64,000 nucleotides of DNA, from contig CM026426.1 of assembly GCA_014871385.1 (NCBI GenBank), forward strand, positions 105,683,281-105,747,280, written 5' to 3'. Of the stretch, positions 12,450 through 24,908 are shown one piece after another. The DNA is from Ceratodon purpureus (lineage: Eukaryota > Streptophyta > Bryopsida > Pseudoditrichales > Ditrichaceae). The translations under genes and the position numbers were made by a program. Within the stretch, counting starts at the first letter, position 1. Each line of letters opens with the position of its first letter. The notes beneath the pieces were generated by a model that was not told the DNA's origin, searched no databases, and saw only the letters and a list, made by a program, of their open reading frames with translations.

Positions 12450-13523
12450 AGATCCTCAGTATTGAGTTCCGTTGGATGTAGGAAGTTGTTTGAGGAATCA
12501 CTGGTTTCCTCTGTCTACGCAGGACGAGTTGAGCTGGATTCCCATAGCCAAGTACCGGCGTGTTGCAGGTCAGGAAAAGTCTCACCTGAAACCTGTAAAT
12601 ATAGGTCGGAGCACTGTATGATCTATGTGTTTAATAAATACGTGAGGAATTTCGTCGAATTGTTACCTCTCTCTGCATCACACAATTCGAGTACCATGGT
12701 CAAGCAGTGCTTAGGCGGAACCTTAGAGTATAAGACGCGTTTCTTATTATCTTCATAAAAATCTGCTACCTATGTTATGGTGTTTAGAGAAGCAATCATG
12801 TTTTGGAGCGTAGAGAAGGGGATACTAAATTAGCGAATTATTACAGAAGGGGATACAAATTATAAAAAATCATATTAGACTCTGCCGTTTACCCTGATGT
12901 CACAGAGTATGAGTATTGGTCGATTATCGACTCCTTCATGACAAGCTCTCTAATAGTATCACTTACACGACACCTACTGTTTCTCTCGTCTTCAGGGATG
13001 ATGGTATTTGAACACCAAGACATATTACAACTCTATGACAGATTGTTCTGATGTCATCTGCTGAACGAATCCACGTTTTCAATGAGCTTTATATAGCAGG
13101 GAAGCTGGTTGCGGAGATATTGTTAAATTAACATTGAATGTAGTCACCGAATATTCTATGAAGCCCTTGCAATTCGAAGTCGCATATTCTGGAAACTGGT
13201 AAGTTAACCTAAACCTGTAACTCATTCTATAAGGTCGTTGGACTCCGTTTTTTTTTTTTTCCTCCTGCTACCACGTATACATTTTTATTATCATCTCTGA
13301 TGAAAGCAAGTTCAAGCAAACGTGATGTCATTTACATACTATCGGCTTCTATCGATTAGGCTCATGTAAATTACTGCATGGCTGGAGTGGTGGATTTCTC
13401 TGTGATATTTAAACGTCAATGGATTAATGCGATTGCACGTTCATGTCTCCGGGTAATCTAAATATTCGCAGGGACATTTAACAGAAACTGAAAAGTGACG
13501 GGAAGCTGTGAGAGTAGTCAGAA
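12450..13523. other. Spacer between BRCT gene and Tnp2
   Basis: About 1.07 kb with no convincing coding region. A frame at 12462-12758 has no domain and a composition unlike the neighbouring exons. The stretch contains a run of 14 T at about 13247-13260 and presumably holds the BRCT terminator region and the Tnp2 promoter. Confidence 0.4.
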
Positions 13524-16500
13524 ATGAGGAGACGCCGTTTGGTTCCCGCTTACCATATCGAGCGATCCATATCCATCCGATTAGGATTGGTAGAATACCC
13601 TTGTGCATGTGCGCGGTGTCGAGGAGGCAGGATCCGAAAACCGACAACTATTGGGAGGCATCACAGACTGTATGGACGGGACCCGTACCTTTCCCACCCT
13701 ATTCTGGTACGTACAATTCTTTTAGATTAATCTCAATACTGACTATGCTCATGGGCACAGCTAGGGCTACCGTCATGTATTTTCTTATACTCCATAACTT
13801 GATCACAGTTTAACGCACTCATGATTTAACGCAAATGCACCATTCAATTAATTAAGGAGCCAACCTCTTTCTTATGCAGACTGTAGACGGCCGTAATTTA
13901 CGAGGACCTGTGCAAGAGACCGAGCAGGGTGAAGAATTCTATCACCGGGAGCGAGGGAGGAGTGGATCACCTGGATATGCTTGGCCTAATGTTGAAGGAG
14001 TCGATTACCAGAGAATGATGTATAACGCATTCGGTCGGGCAGACAGTCTACATAGAGAGGCTGCGGACAATGCTCAGAACTTTGAAGCATGGGATGAAAT
14101 GGAGGTTCAAGAGGGAGACGAAGTAGATTACGAAAATCTAATTTGAGAGTCGATAGATCCTGTATTCCCTGGGTGTCACGAAAATAGGATCCAATGTGGA
14201 ATAGTCTTAATGAGTTTAGCATCAGTCTATGGCGTTTCGGATGCCTTTCTATCAGCATTACTGACATATTTGGCCGGGAGCTTGTTACCAAGGACAAACA
14301 TTCTTCCCCGTACAGCCTACGAATTGAAAACTCTGATTCGGAAGATGGGCCTTCAACATGAAAGAATTCACAGCTGTCCAGATGGACATGTCCTTTACGA
14401 AGGTCCAGAGAATGGTCAACTACAGAACTGCCCAACATGCCAGCGCTCGCGATACATTGCGGGTTCGTCAACAGTACCTGCAGCAGTTACAAGGTACTTT
14501 CCATTAGTACCGAAGCTTATTCGCATTTATAGATGCCCTAAATTAGCTTCACTTCTGGAGTATCATGCGAGTTCGTTATTCGATGGGAAAAACATGACTT
14601 CTGTTGCGCACAGTTTCCAGTGGCGAGAAATCACCCGCATGTATCCTGAGTTTGCCAATCTATCAACACATCTGAGGTTAGCCTTGGTAGCAGACGGTGT
14701 CTGCCCCCACAGCCATCAGAATTTGAGGCACTCCACTTGGATCGTCTTGGTGGCCGTATACAACTTACCTGGTTGGCTAGCGACCAAGAATTTTTTTTTG
14801 AACTTATCTTTGCTAATTCCTGGTCCACGCGCACCGACTTCAGAAACCTTCGACATATACCTCAGGCCCTTAGTTGTTGATTTGCTAAGACTTTGGCAGG
14901 GCGTTCCGGCGATGAACATGTCAAGGCCCATTGGGGATCGGAATTTTACTCTAAGAGCAATGCTCATTTGGACTGTCAGTGACTTCCCTACGTTAGGACT
15001 GGTGTCAGGACAAGTCGTGAAGGGGTATTTGGCTTGCCCCATATGTGGAGCAGACACCGAGGCTGAACATTCACGATACCTCTGTAAGATGGTATACCTT
15101 GGCCACCGACGGTTTCTTCCACCGAATCACAGGTTCCGTCCCTTGATGACCTTATTTAATGGAGAGATAGAGGTCAGACCCCCTCCACAACGACGACCTG
15201 GATCACAAATTCTAGCGGAGGGACGGGCAAGATCTGAATGGCTACGGAACGGTGGTCATGAAGATTCTCCTGGAGACCCAGTGAAGCAGCACGGCGTCAA
15301 AAGAGCAAGTATACTGTACGCACTCCCTTACTGGAAGGTATGCTGTTTATCTATCTTAAATTGTTGATTTAAAAATATCCATTACCGAATGCTCTGTTCT
15401 GTACTTTAAATTATGCCATGCTAATTTTTAGTGCTTCTAAATTAGCTTCATGTACGAGTTTACTTCATTATTTATGAGTTTTATTATGTTACTCATGCTG
15501 AAACCAATAAATAGATGTTGGAAATTGTAACCGTGTCAGTTTAATAGGTTCATTTGTAGAATGAAGATGAGTTCCCCTCTTTTTTATATATGTCGAAATA
15601 CACAATGCTCGCGGGTTGTGTTACTGTTTGCTGAAGTACGAGTAGTGCATTTCAGTAGTTGACCTTTAACGGTGTGTACTGTAATTTATTTCAGTACATG
15701 ACAGTGAAAATTAAGATGTTCGACCTGGGCGTCTTCGAAGTTGTTTGCATCTGTTTAAATTACGTTCAGAAATTAATTTTTTGTTCTTATTATACGTGCA
15801 CTCTGGAAATTAGGAATCGTTTTTTTCCAGATTTGTAATACGTTCTGTCTTATTTAGTGTCCATGGCTTGGTAGTTTATTCGGGTCACTTGATTAAAGGA
15901 AGTCTGGAATATACTTCGCTGCTTGAATGTGGTAAGAAACAATCACCATTATGCTACAATTTGTATCCAAATGTGGAATATGCGATGGTCTTCGTTGAAA
16001 ACAGAAAGCTGAGGCAACGTACCGAATGAGTGAAGCGTCTGATCCCGTAGCCCTTGTTGATGTTGTAGTACATGCGGTATTGATTTCTGTTGGGTTTAAA
16101 TGGATTTGTACTGAGTATGAAGGTGCTCGAGGGGAGTGCAGAACGTAATGTCCTCTTACGCAAAATCTAAGGTCGTATAATCTCAGTCCCTTTAGAATGT
16201 CGATATAATGTAATTAAAAGTAATATGTGATCATTGAAGCTATGAACAGATAAAGGTTTCGCTGTATGTGAATGTTCCTTGCCGACTAAATATACAAACT
16301 CTCGCAGATGTAGTCATTCAGTTAGCAATTCACACAGTTATTTAAGAAACTAATAATCATCGTGTTAGCGAAGTAAGTAAGTTCCAGTTACTAACTGCCG
16401 TCTATATTCCATTTACATGTGCAGAGTCTTCCAGTTCGACATACAGTTGATGTTATGCACACTGAAAAAAAAATTGCGGAGAACCTCATCAGAACTCTCT

Positions 16501-18445
16501 TCGGAGAGAAAGATACTGCAAAGGTCCGACTAGACTTGCAATCCAGAAATATTCGTCCGCATTTGTGGCTAAGGCGGCTCGGGCAAGATGGGACAAGGGC
16601 GTACATGCCGAATGCAAAATATGTACTGTCTAAGGCTGACCGAGAGCAGTTCCTGAAGATATTGAAGTCTCTTAAAATGCCGAGTCATTACTGTAGCTCC
16701 TTGTACTCGAAAATCAGCAAAGGTAAGTTGACAGGCCTCAAATCGCATGACTATCATGTTTTATTACAAGAGATCCTTCCTCTGTGTCTTCGGAATATAG
16801 GGGATCCGAAAACAACTGCAGCGATTGTTCGATTGAGTAGGATATTTCGCAAACTCTGTTCAAAAACAGTCGATGTAGATACACGGGAAATCCTTTTCGA
16901 AGAGTGTGCTGAAACACTATGTTTGCTTGAAAAAGAATTCCCCCCGGCTTTCTTTGATGTCATGGTTCACTTGACAATACACTTAGTGGAGGAGCTATTC
17001 TTATGTGGACCTGTGCATGTGAGGTGGATGTACCCTTATGAGAGGTACTTCAAGACTCTGAAGGGATTTGTCAGGAACCAGGCAAAGCCTGAAGGATGTA
17101 TGGCGAAAGGGTATCAGGTGGAGGAAGCGTGCGGTTTCGTTGGAGAGTTTGTTTCTGAAGAAGTGGGTTCGTTTAGGAGAGTCTGGGACTCTGATGAAGA
17201 CCCGATCCTCAACGATGTTGTCTTAGAAGGACGCCCAAAACGGCGTGTACTGGACCTCTTGCTCCGGCGACAAATGCATTCATTTGTTTTGGCGAACGCA
17301 GATGTGGTTGAGCCGTATCGACTGTAAGAAAGTCGGACCTACCTTACGCTGTCAGTCGTATCGCTTGTGATTTACGTCCCCTGCATAGGATTATAGTGTT
17401 CAGACTTAGTTCAATATAGTCAGTCCTTTGTACTTTCAACTGGTGCTTTGTTCAGAAGGTAATGTAACTGCTTTTACGGAGTTTATAATGTCTGTCTTGT
17501 TGTCGTAATGCACTGATTTTAGACTCATCATGGCATTGGAATTTGTTTTAAAATTTTAAATTTGGCAGTGAACATGCCGAAGCTGTAAAAGAAAGGACAG
17601 AAGCAAGACAGCTGTGGAGGTCAAGACATTACGCTCGTGCTGGGTCGAGGGCCCCAAACTTTCCAGCAGATCTTTCAGAAATCCAACCATTTCCGGAATG
17701 GCTACGTGACAGAGTCCAATCCCAAATTGATTCCGGTACCTATGTTGATGAGATGGTGGAAGCCACATCTAAATTTCCGTCATTGGTTGCCGACAAATAC
17801 CGCAGCATGTATTCCTACGGTTACCATCTACGTGTGCGAAGTGCAGAAGAGGGCTTGAAGACGTGTGACTCTGGCATTGCAGGGACATTCATTAGGGCAT
17901 GTAGGTCTGGAGTAGGAGATAGGAACATTGTCATGGCTCCTGTGGAATATGTTGGTACCCTCGATGAAATCATAGAGTTGGACTACGGTATCTTCACTCA
18001 GGTTGTTTTGGTTGCCTCATGGGTTAAAGCAAATTACAGGGGTACGAATGCTACTGTGAAAAAGGACAAATGGGGATTTACGGTTGCCAACTTTAACAGA
18101 ATGATAGATTTTGGTGACGACTCCTTTGCTTTACCTTCACACGTTCAGCAAGTGTTCTACTCTGAGTGCTCCGAAGCTCCAGGTTGGCGGGTTGTCATTC
18201 GCACCGAACCGAGAGGACGGAGGGTTGAAGCATCTGTAGCAGACCCGGAGGAGGGGATGTTATTCCAACTAGGCAGGGACGAAGAATTTGAAGGTCTTAG
18301 GATTCCCGATAATTTAACCGAAGATGTTCCAACTCAAGCAGACGGAGGCAGGGAGATACGTGCGGAGAACCTGTTCGAAAATCTGGACGCAGAGCCTGAT
18401 TTGGTCTTCGACAGGGCTGTTGGAGAGTCTTCGGAGTCTGAATGA
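13524..18445 (+). pseudogene. CACTA transposase Tnp2 (Transposase_21, DUF4218, DUF4216), one in-frame stop
   Basis: Four exons with GT-AG borders and agreeing phases: 13524-13706, 13880-15337, 16425-17323 and 17569-18445, 1,139 codons in all. Exon 1 has the N-terminal Cys cluster (PCACARCRGG then RHHRLYGRDP). Exon 2 holds the Transposase_21 core: ADGVCPHSHQN at about residue 330, YNLPGW, SLLIPGPRAP, then LRAMLIWTVSDFP and the CPICG knuckle. The exon 2-3 junction gives LPYWK followed by SLPVRHTVDVMHTEK, the exact order known in Tnp2. Exon 3 is DUF4218 (MVHLTIHLVEE, HVRWMYPYERY). Exon 4 has FPEWLRDRV and then DUF4216. The protein cuts and joins element ends in the nucleus. The only visible lesion is TGA at 14144-14146, just before the conserved DPVFPGC; the frame resumes unchanged. 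The 1,087-bp intron 2 is long. Confidence 0.92.
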
Positions 18446-20394
18446 TCAACATAGTAGAGCGAGTGCGGAAATAACCAGTGGTATGTACTCCTACTTCAGG
18501 TGATTGAATTATCTGAAGACTTATGTCTGCTTTCCGTTGATTGCAACCTCGTCGGAAACAGTCGAGTTTTGAGGGACTAGAAAAATGTGAACAGTGCGAA
18601 CATATGTTTTATTTTGCATGTAATTCTGCAGACGGTGATAGCGTTTATAACGTTATTAAATAAACCTTTGTATTTTTTACTTTGCTGTCCCCATGCAGAT
18701 GAGAGTGGACTGTATTTTTTCACGGTGTTAGGGTAAATGCAAAGAACGGTGACTGGACTTGATCAGTTCCCTATTGTTTGTAATTTAGAGCGTTTAAATT
18801 GTGTTATTGGATTTCCTTAATCTCTAACTTAATTTTTATCGTTATCCAGGTTTTCTATAGTGTAATATTTAATTATGTCGCAGAACTTCTGGACACTCTG
18901 ATAAACCTTAAACGGGACGGTGGATTATCGTAATGATCAGAGGTGGCGGCAATTGCAATTTTGGACAAATATTTATAATTTGTATCTTGAAAATTGCTTA
19001 CCGATTTCTGGTACTGTCTTTGCATCTTGATTTTGTATTCGGTTTTGATATTGTAATTAAGCTGGGTACTATGAGTGCAAGGTCTTCTACCAACAAAGGC
19101 TCAATGAACGGAGATACGGTACAGATAAAACTTTAATTATACGTCAACGAAGAGGAAAGTTAGTATGCTTTAAGTTTAATATTTTTAAAGTTCCATTTGA
19201 TGTTCCAGTGTAGTGACATTGAAAGGAATTCCGCGACTGTTGTCTAATATTCATCGTCTGAAATGTATCTTCAAATTAGCTGATTACTGAACAAAATAAA
19301 AGTAACTTATACATGAGAGAGGTGTTCCGCAATTTCGTTATGTTCGTGCAGTATTGACTAACATATGATTCTGATTACCTTTAATCCGCAGAGTACGATT
19401 GCCATTTACGATATCAGCTTACATGATTCTGCAATGGAGTGGAAATGATCCTGGACGCAGAGCAGGAAAGGTGTCCAGCTTCGATATTAGTATACCTGGA
19501 AATTAGATTATTGAATTTATTAATTCCACTAACGTGAATTACATGCACCCGCAGGTACAAAGATTTGTTGTACTTGGGTCCTTATTCCATCAGGCAACGT
19601 AATGTGGTGCATGATCTTCATCAGATATTGTCATTTGAGTACGTGGTGAAATTTTGTTTAGTGTTTGAAATCAGTATTTCGTTTTTGAAACGAATTTATA
19701 TTCATAGGGGTCTCAAAACATGACAGTGATTGTAATACTTCGCATGCACTATTCGGTGAAGCAGTTCCTCTGCTAGAAATTATGCGTCCTCCACTAACTG
19801 TTGAGCTGTTTTCCGACAAAGAGCTCGGAAGTTCTAAAGAAAATTAGGGAACATCGCAATTGGTTTCCGTTTTTTTCCACTGAAAATTAATTATAGCAGG
19901 ACTGAAGGTACTAATTTCCCTATGTGGCACTGTCGGATTAGGGAACCTATACTGCTGGTTAATTAAGGGTGATCTGTCGTAATACGGCATAGGGAAAGGT
20001 ACGTAGCTTCATCCATTCACTCAATTCAAATGATTAGGAAATAGATGTTCCTTGAGTACTTACAGCTTCGCACAGTTTTGCGATCCTTAGAAGCGACCTC
20101 ACACATGTCGTTAAGTGACTCCTTAGTGTTAGAAATTAATCATTGAAATCATGTTATCTATTGCATGGTACTGTAGCTAGAAAATAGGCAAATTACAGGT
20201 ACCTCCGTCATAATGTCTAGGCGCTCAGCTCCTGTTGAAGACTCCAACATATATCTCCTGCTAGCCTCTGAACCTCTTGTTTCCAACATTAGCTTGCTCC
20301 TTACTGTCTTCGTCGTTCAAGTGTCTGCTTTTTTTTTCCTCATTTCATTCACCACTGTCGCTGTTTTTCTGCTTTCTCGGACCATCTCAGAGCT
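18446..20394. other. CACTA 3' non-coding region
   Basis: Nearly 2 kb, AT-rich, after the Tnp2 stop. Short frames only. One 56-codon open stretch after a CCGCAG acceptor-like site at about 19555 encodes YKDLLYLGPYSIRQRN and could be an exon remnant, but nothing supports it further. The 1.4 kb before the F-box-like ORF presumably contains its promoter. Confidence 0.35.
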
Positions 20395-20847
20395 ATGGAT
20401 TACGAACTCATCGCAATTCACGGTGTCTTGCAGAGGCTCCTATCGGAGTTGGCCAATGGTTCGGACCCATGGGAGGCCGTTTATCCTTCTACCTCATGGA
20501 CTCCTCCTACCCTCGTTACACTCGGTGACGTTGATCGTGCCAGAGCGGTTTGCAAGTCGTGGAAGGCGACTGTGGACGCCAGCCCCGAGTACGCGACCAT
20601 CCGCCTAGCTCGCTGGGATTACTCCCAGTTGGAGGGTGCGAATTGGGTATCGAAGGAAGAGTTTGAGACTCAGCGTTTTCACTGGAGCTGGAGTATATTC
20701 AACACGTCCTGGAACATGGGGGTTCCTTTCTCGGACCGCAGATTCCGTGAGGAGCCATTGTCTGCCCTCACTAACGCGGAGTTGAGTCACCTCCGAGACC
20801 GACTCTCCGGATCTGGAAACTCCCAAATTCCGACTTTCGAGGGTTAG
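20395..20847 (+). CDS. F-box-like small protein inside the CACTA element
   Basis: A 150-residue ORF starts at ATG 20395 and ends with TAG at 20847. Its middle (about residues 42-75) reads LGDVDRARAVCKSWKATVDAS followed by RLARWDY. This resembles the second half of an F-box, where VCKSW is typical, though the usual leading LP..L is replaced. F-box proteins select targets for SCF ubiquitin ligases, so the protein could adjust host or transposase stability; that is inference. Its GC content is higher than the flanking DNA, which suggests a captured host exon. An acceptor-like CTCAG lies just before the ATG, so an upstream exon is possible. It could also be an unrelated hypothetical protein. Confidence 0.4.
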   Translation: MDYELIAIHGVLQRLLSELANGSDPWEAVYPSTSWTPPTLVTLGDVDRARAVCKSWKATVDASPEYATIRLARWDYSQLEGANWVSKEEFETQRFHWSWSIFNTSWNMGVPFSDRRFREEPLSALTNAELSHLRDRLSGSGNSQIPTFEG

Positions 20848-21893
20848 AAGCTCTCCCCACGCTTCGACATTTGGGTTGCTCCATCCGCCCGTGCCTAAGT
20901 AAGGTACGTCATTCTAAGTTTCTATCGTTCCTGAATTTGCCGAGCGAAGGACGGATTCGTAGTCATTGTCCGCGTTACTCTGGGCTTTGACAGTTTGCCT
21001 CGCCTTCTTCACTGATGGCTATCGTGCAAGTGTTCGTGTGCAGATCTCCGAAATGAGTGACTCTGTCCACTGTACAACGCACGCACGACCTGTCGGGGCT
21101 TGTGACACCTCAGTGTGCCTGCAGCAGAGAAAGTAGATTTCAGTAGTATTCCTGAATATGTAGGCTGGTACGTACTTTGTGACCGGCTCTTCGGTACGCC
21201 CTTTTTGTGCATCGCTGGTAGTGGTTGATTAGAATGAAGGACTGTCCGTTTTTTGATGTTCACTATTACCAGGGCCCTCTTAGATGAGGAAAGAATTTTG
21301 GAATCTCATTACAATATGTTTCTAAATTTCTACTATAATACATAAAATTACCGGCTGGAACTTGAGTGTCGGTGACTGGTATTATCCAATGTGTTGAAGT
21401 GCTCACGGATGTGATTTTTCTAACTGAGTCTATGTCTCTTTCCGGATGGTTCCATTGTGTTTGTACTCCACAGTGTATTCAGTTCGAAGTTTATGAATGG
21501 AATATCCCTGAACCTACTATCGGAAACCCTATTCCTAAAAAACAGGGGAATACAATGGTCCTGTTCGTCCAAATCTACTTTTTATTATTTTGTAGTCCTT
21601 GCAATATGTACATAATTTGCATCTCTAACCCCTGAACATGTATGCTGATCATGTTCGAAGTGAAATCCTAAATCTCCGAACCCAAAATCTACCAACGAAA
21701 TACTGCACTAACACAGTCAAGCCCCCTTGCCACGTCGGACACATCACAGTTCCCGGAAAAGGAACTCCTCAACCGGTAAGATATTTCTCTTACTAGATTT
21801 TGTAGATCTCTTGATGTTCATCCCGGTGACCCCATATCGCTTCATCCTCTTGATGCGAAGAGGCTTCTCTTGAATTTCACTTGCTGTAATGGG
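20848..21893. other. Right subterminal region of the CACTA element
   Basis: About 1 kb of DNA without a recognised gene between the F-box-like ORF and the right terminus. The frame at 21366-21635 has no domain and looks like chance. Subterminal repeats that bind TnpA are expected here but no clear short repeat could be defined by eye. Confidence 0.35.
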
Positions 21894-21911
21894 GTTTCCC
21901 TTGTAGTGCTA
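21894..21911 (-). repeat. Right terminal inverted repeat and target duplication of the CACTA element
   Basis: The minus strand reads CACTACAAGGGAAAC from 21908, matching the left end in 14 of 15 positions. It is followed by the CTA target duplication at 21909-21911. Confidence 0.93.
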
Positions 21912-24908
21912 CCTCCGTTTACTGGCTCCTCCATAAGAGGACTCTGGTCCTGTTCCTGCTGGTCCTGTTCCTACTGATCCTGTTCCTGCTGGTCTTGTTC
22001 TTGTTGGTGAGAGGTCCGTAGGGTCAATAAAGTTTTTGAGGCCTCTACTGGAGTCTGCCCCTACTGCGCTAGCTTCTCTTTTCGGGCTTTCTTCTTCAAC
22101 CTGGTGTCTGGGGTTCTCCTGACCTCTGAAGTAATGGCCCGCAACTCTACTTCTTCTGCCTCCTTGGAATTCAACGACTCCGAGGAACAGTCTTTGTAGA
22201 TGGGGCGGTGTTCCTGCCTCCTCAGCCTTTTTAGTGTTACTTTGTGCCCCCGGGTTGTTCCTCATGTAGACTGTCGCTTCCTCTTCTTTGGCCGAGTATT
22301 CCTGGGCTGCCCCGATGAGGATGAGGATTGGCGCTCTGCTCCCTGCCCTGAGTCTGCTAACTCCTTGGTCAGGGTCCTTCCTTCTGCTCTCTCCGAACCA
22401 TCACCACTGAAGACGTCTGGTGCTATATCTCCTACTGGTCGTACTGGTGTGGTATCGGGTGGAAGTTCGCTGCCGTCGTCTACCTCCACACTCTCCAGAA
22501 CTGGTCCTGGCTCCACATATTCTTCTTCGTCTGGAAACCAATTCTTCAATAAGGCCTCTATCAGTTCTGCCCCCTTGATTTCCCTGGTTGGGTTGGTATG
22601 CACCCGTATAAGCATCCTCCTAAGGCTGGATAGTATCAAGGGGGCCCAGTTGTGGTCGCCCCTCTTCACCGCCTGGTACATATTTTCCAGCAATTCATTG
22701 CTGGCATACAGGGATTTCTTCTTAACACACATGATCTCCACCAAGGCCTGCACCCGATCCTGGTACTCCTCTGAAAACCCCTTAACCCTGGTCCCATTGG
22801 GAGTGTGCTCTGCCCGGGTTAGTCCAAACATTTTCATATACCTCGGGTTCAACTCCTTACTCGGCCTTGGGATCTTGGACGTCTTGTTGCCCTCTATCCC
22901 GAGTGCTTGCTGATTCGTCTAAGCCGTAATCTCCACAGGTACCCCTCGAACCGTGGCTCTAATCGGCATGGTGTGCTTCGTCTTTTCCCCCTTCCCATAC
23001 TGGAAGCCTTCCACGAAATCTGAGACTAGTTCCGTTCTAGGAGCTGGCCAGGTATATTCATAAAATGGTCCTAGGCCGACCTTCTCTGCCCAAACGTTGT
23101 CCTTTAGATCCCGCCAACCTTTCCAGAATTCAAGTGGAAGAAAGGTGAGCTGAATTACCCTATTCCTCTTTCTCTCCACCGTGATCTTCTTCGGTGCTCT
23201 GGCCAGGGTGTCAGTTTGCTTCCTCTTCGTTCCCCCGGTCCTCTGAATTTGTGCCTCAACTTTTGGTCCTGCTCGTTCCCCCTTTGATGTCCCCTGAGTC
23301 GGCTATGGCGGTACTTCAAACTCCTCCGCTGAATCTCCTCTTGCTCTGCCGCAACCTGTGCCTAGTCTGGTTGATCTACCTGCTGTTGAGGTTGAATCTC
23401 CACCTGCTGAGGCTGCATCTCCACCTGTTCGGGCTGTATCTCCACCTGTTCCAGTTCTCCTCTAGTCCCTGTCCTCGCCATGTAATCGTGGAGGGTGCCC
23501 ATCACTCCTGGTTTGGTTGGCTGGGTGGTTTCCTTGCGGCCTGCTTCTCCGTTAGTGGCCATTCTGTTTCTCCTCCCTCTTCCTGGTTGTCTTGGCTGGT
23601 CAATGTCCTCTTCAACTGATCCTGCTCTTTTCCAATCCCCGAATGTCAAGTTTGGGCCTTCAGCTCCATTCCCCCGGCTACAGCCTAAACTCTGCTGTTG
23701 TATCCTGTGGTCTATCTGTTCGTCCTGTTCTACTTCTTCTCTTTTGATCCTAACTAATTTTTTTCTTTCTATTTGCTCTTTTTTCTGATTTCTCCTTTTT
23801 TCTCTCTCTAACCCCCTGCTTCTTCTCCATTGTTCTAACTTATCCTTCCCCGAACTACTATCTCCCGGAAATATATCCAAACCTAATTGAAAGCTTTCCA
23901 AAAACTCTGGGGTTTCTAGGTTAACCTGGCTATGGTGATGCTGTCGTCCTCGGCTGTGGTGCGGCAGTCTTCTCCTTCTCTACAGCCGTTCTAGCCGCTC
24001 CTCCCCTTCACTCGTCCGGTTGATAATATCGCCTTGTGCCTCTGGGTTCCGCCCTCTATCGATGTCGAGCTCTTGTCCTTTGCTGATCCGCTGCCGGTTA
24101 CCTCCTAGGGTTCTGCTCGCCTCCCACTGCTGCCTCTGTTGTTCGTCCAGCCGCCTGCAGTGTTCCTCCTCCTGCTGCTGTCGGTGTCTTTCTTCAATCT
24201 CCCGCGACCGCGCCTCCTTGAGCTGATGGTCTTCTAGCTGATAATGTTGTTCCTCCTCGGACTGTTGATGTTGTTCTTGTTCGTGCCACTGCCGCCGTTT
24301 GTTAAGCTCTTCCGCCGTATCTCCTCTCTGCCCGAACTGCTCCCCCTTTCTTGCTCTTACTGCACCGCCGCCTTGTGCTTCCTCCCTCTACTCTCTTACT
24401 GCTTCCTAATACCGAGTCTCCTTGTCACGGTGTGCGATACCTCCTTGTACGTTTTCGGCTCCTCCTCCGGCTTCTCTCCAGTTTCCGATGCTCTCGCGGT
24501 TCACTTGACAACTCCAAAAAGAGTTGTCTTCTCCTCTCGGCGCCTTCATGTGCTTTCGGGTTTCATCCAAAATGGATGAATTTTGTCGACTGTTTTCTAT
24601 CCAGTTGTTCTGGATGAATGATAGCTCCTGTCCGGATGGATTACATCCATCCTCCTTCTTAATGGGCCGTCCGCTTAACTCTCCCATCCTCTTCCCCTTC
24701 ATCATTATAGTTTCTACTACTCCACATCCAATAACTACTAACTCCTTCTTTTCTTTATTTTTTTCTTTTCTCTGATTTTTTTTGTTTCCTTTATTTTTTT
24801 CAATCACCTCCTCCATGTCTCCTTCTTCTGACTGCTGTCCTTCCTCTTGCTCATTTTTAATTTCCTTTTGATTTTTAATTTACTCTCACTGTTTTCTTTA
24901 CCCCTCTG
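21909..24908 (-). pseudogene. Post-integrase coding region of the minus-strand gypsy element
   Basis: Between integrase and the CACTA insertion the minus strand has successive open frames: 24816-24406 (Lys/Glu-rich, low complexity), 23901-23362 (Gln/Glu repeats such as QVEIQPEQVEMQPQQ), 23179-22919, 22852-22262 and 22265-21909. The middle pair encodes a globular-looking segment (LTFLPLEFWKGWRDLKDNVW, then LVSDFVEGFQYGKGE) followed by a helical region (MKMFGLTRAEHTP onwards). This resembles the transposon-associated protein at 53965-55839 in its overall plan. The frames are offset by shifts and stops, so the ORF is dead. After the CACTA element it continues at 6140. Function is unknown. Confidence 0.55.

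Larger units (their letters stand above)
6141..21908 (+). mobile_element. CACTA (En/Spm) DNA transposon, 15.8 kb, nearly complete
   Basis: Both ends are present: CACTACAAGG at 6141 and its inverse CCTTGTAGTG ending at 21908, flanked on each side by the 3-bp duplication CTA. Inside are a minus-strand Transposase_24/TnpA-like gene (about 10398-6816), a plus-strand BRCT gene (11606-12449), a plus-strand Tnp2 transposase (13524-18445) and an F-box-like ORF (20395-20847). The ends continue with weak similarity (a shared TTCAAGAGAA about 35 bp in). The element inserted into the post-integrase ORF of a gypsy copy, so it is younger than that copy. Tnp2 has one in-frame stop and the TnpA-like gene has a few, so it is probably no longer autonomous. 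Confidence 0.93.
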
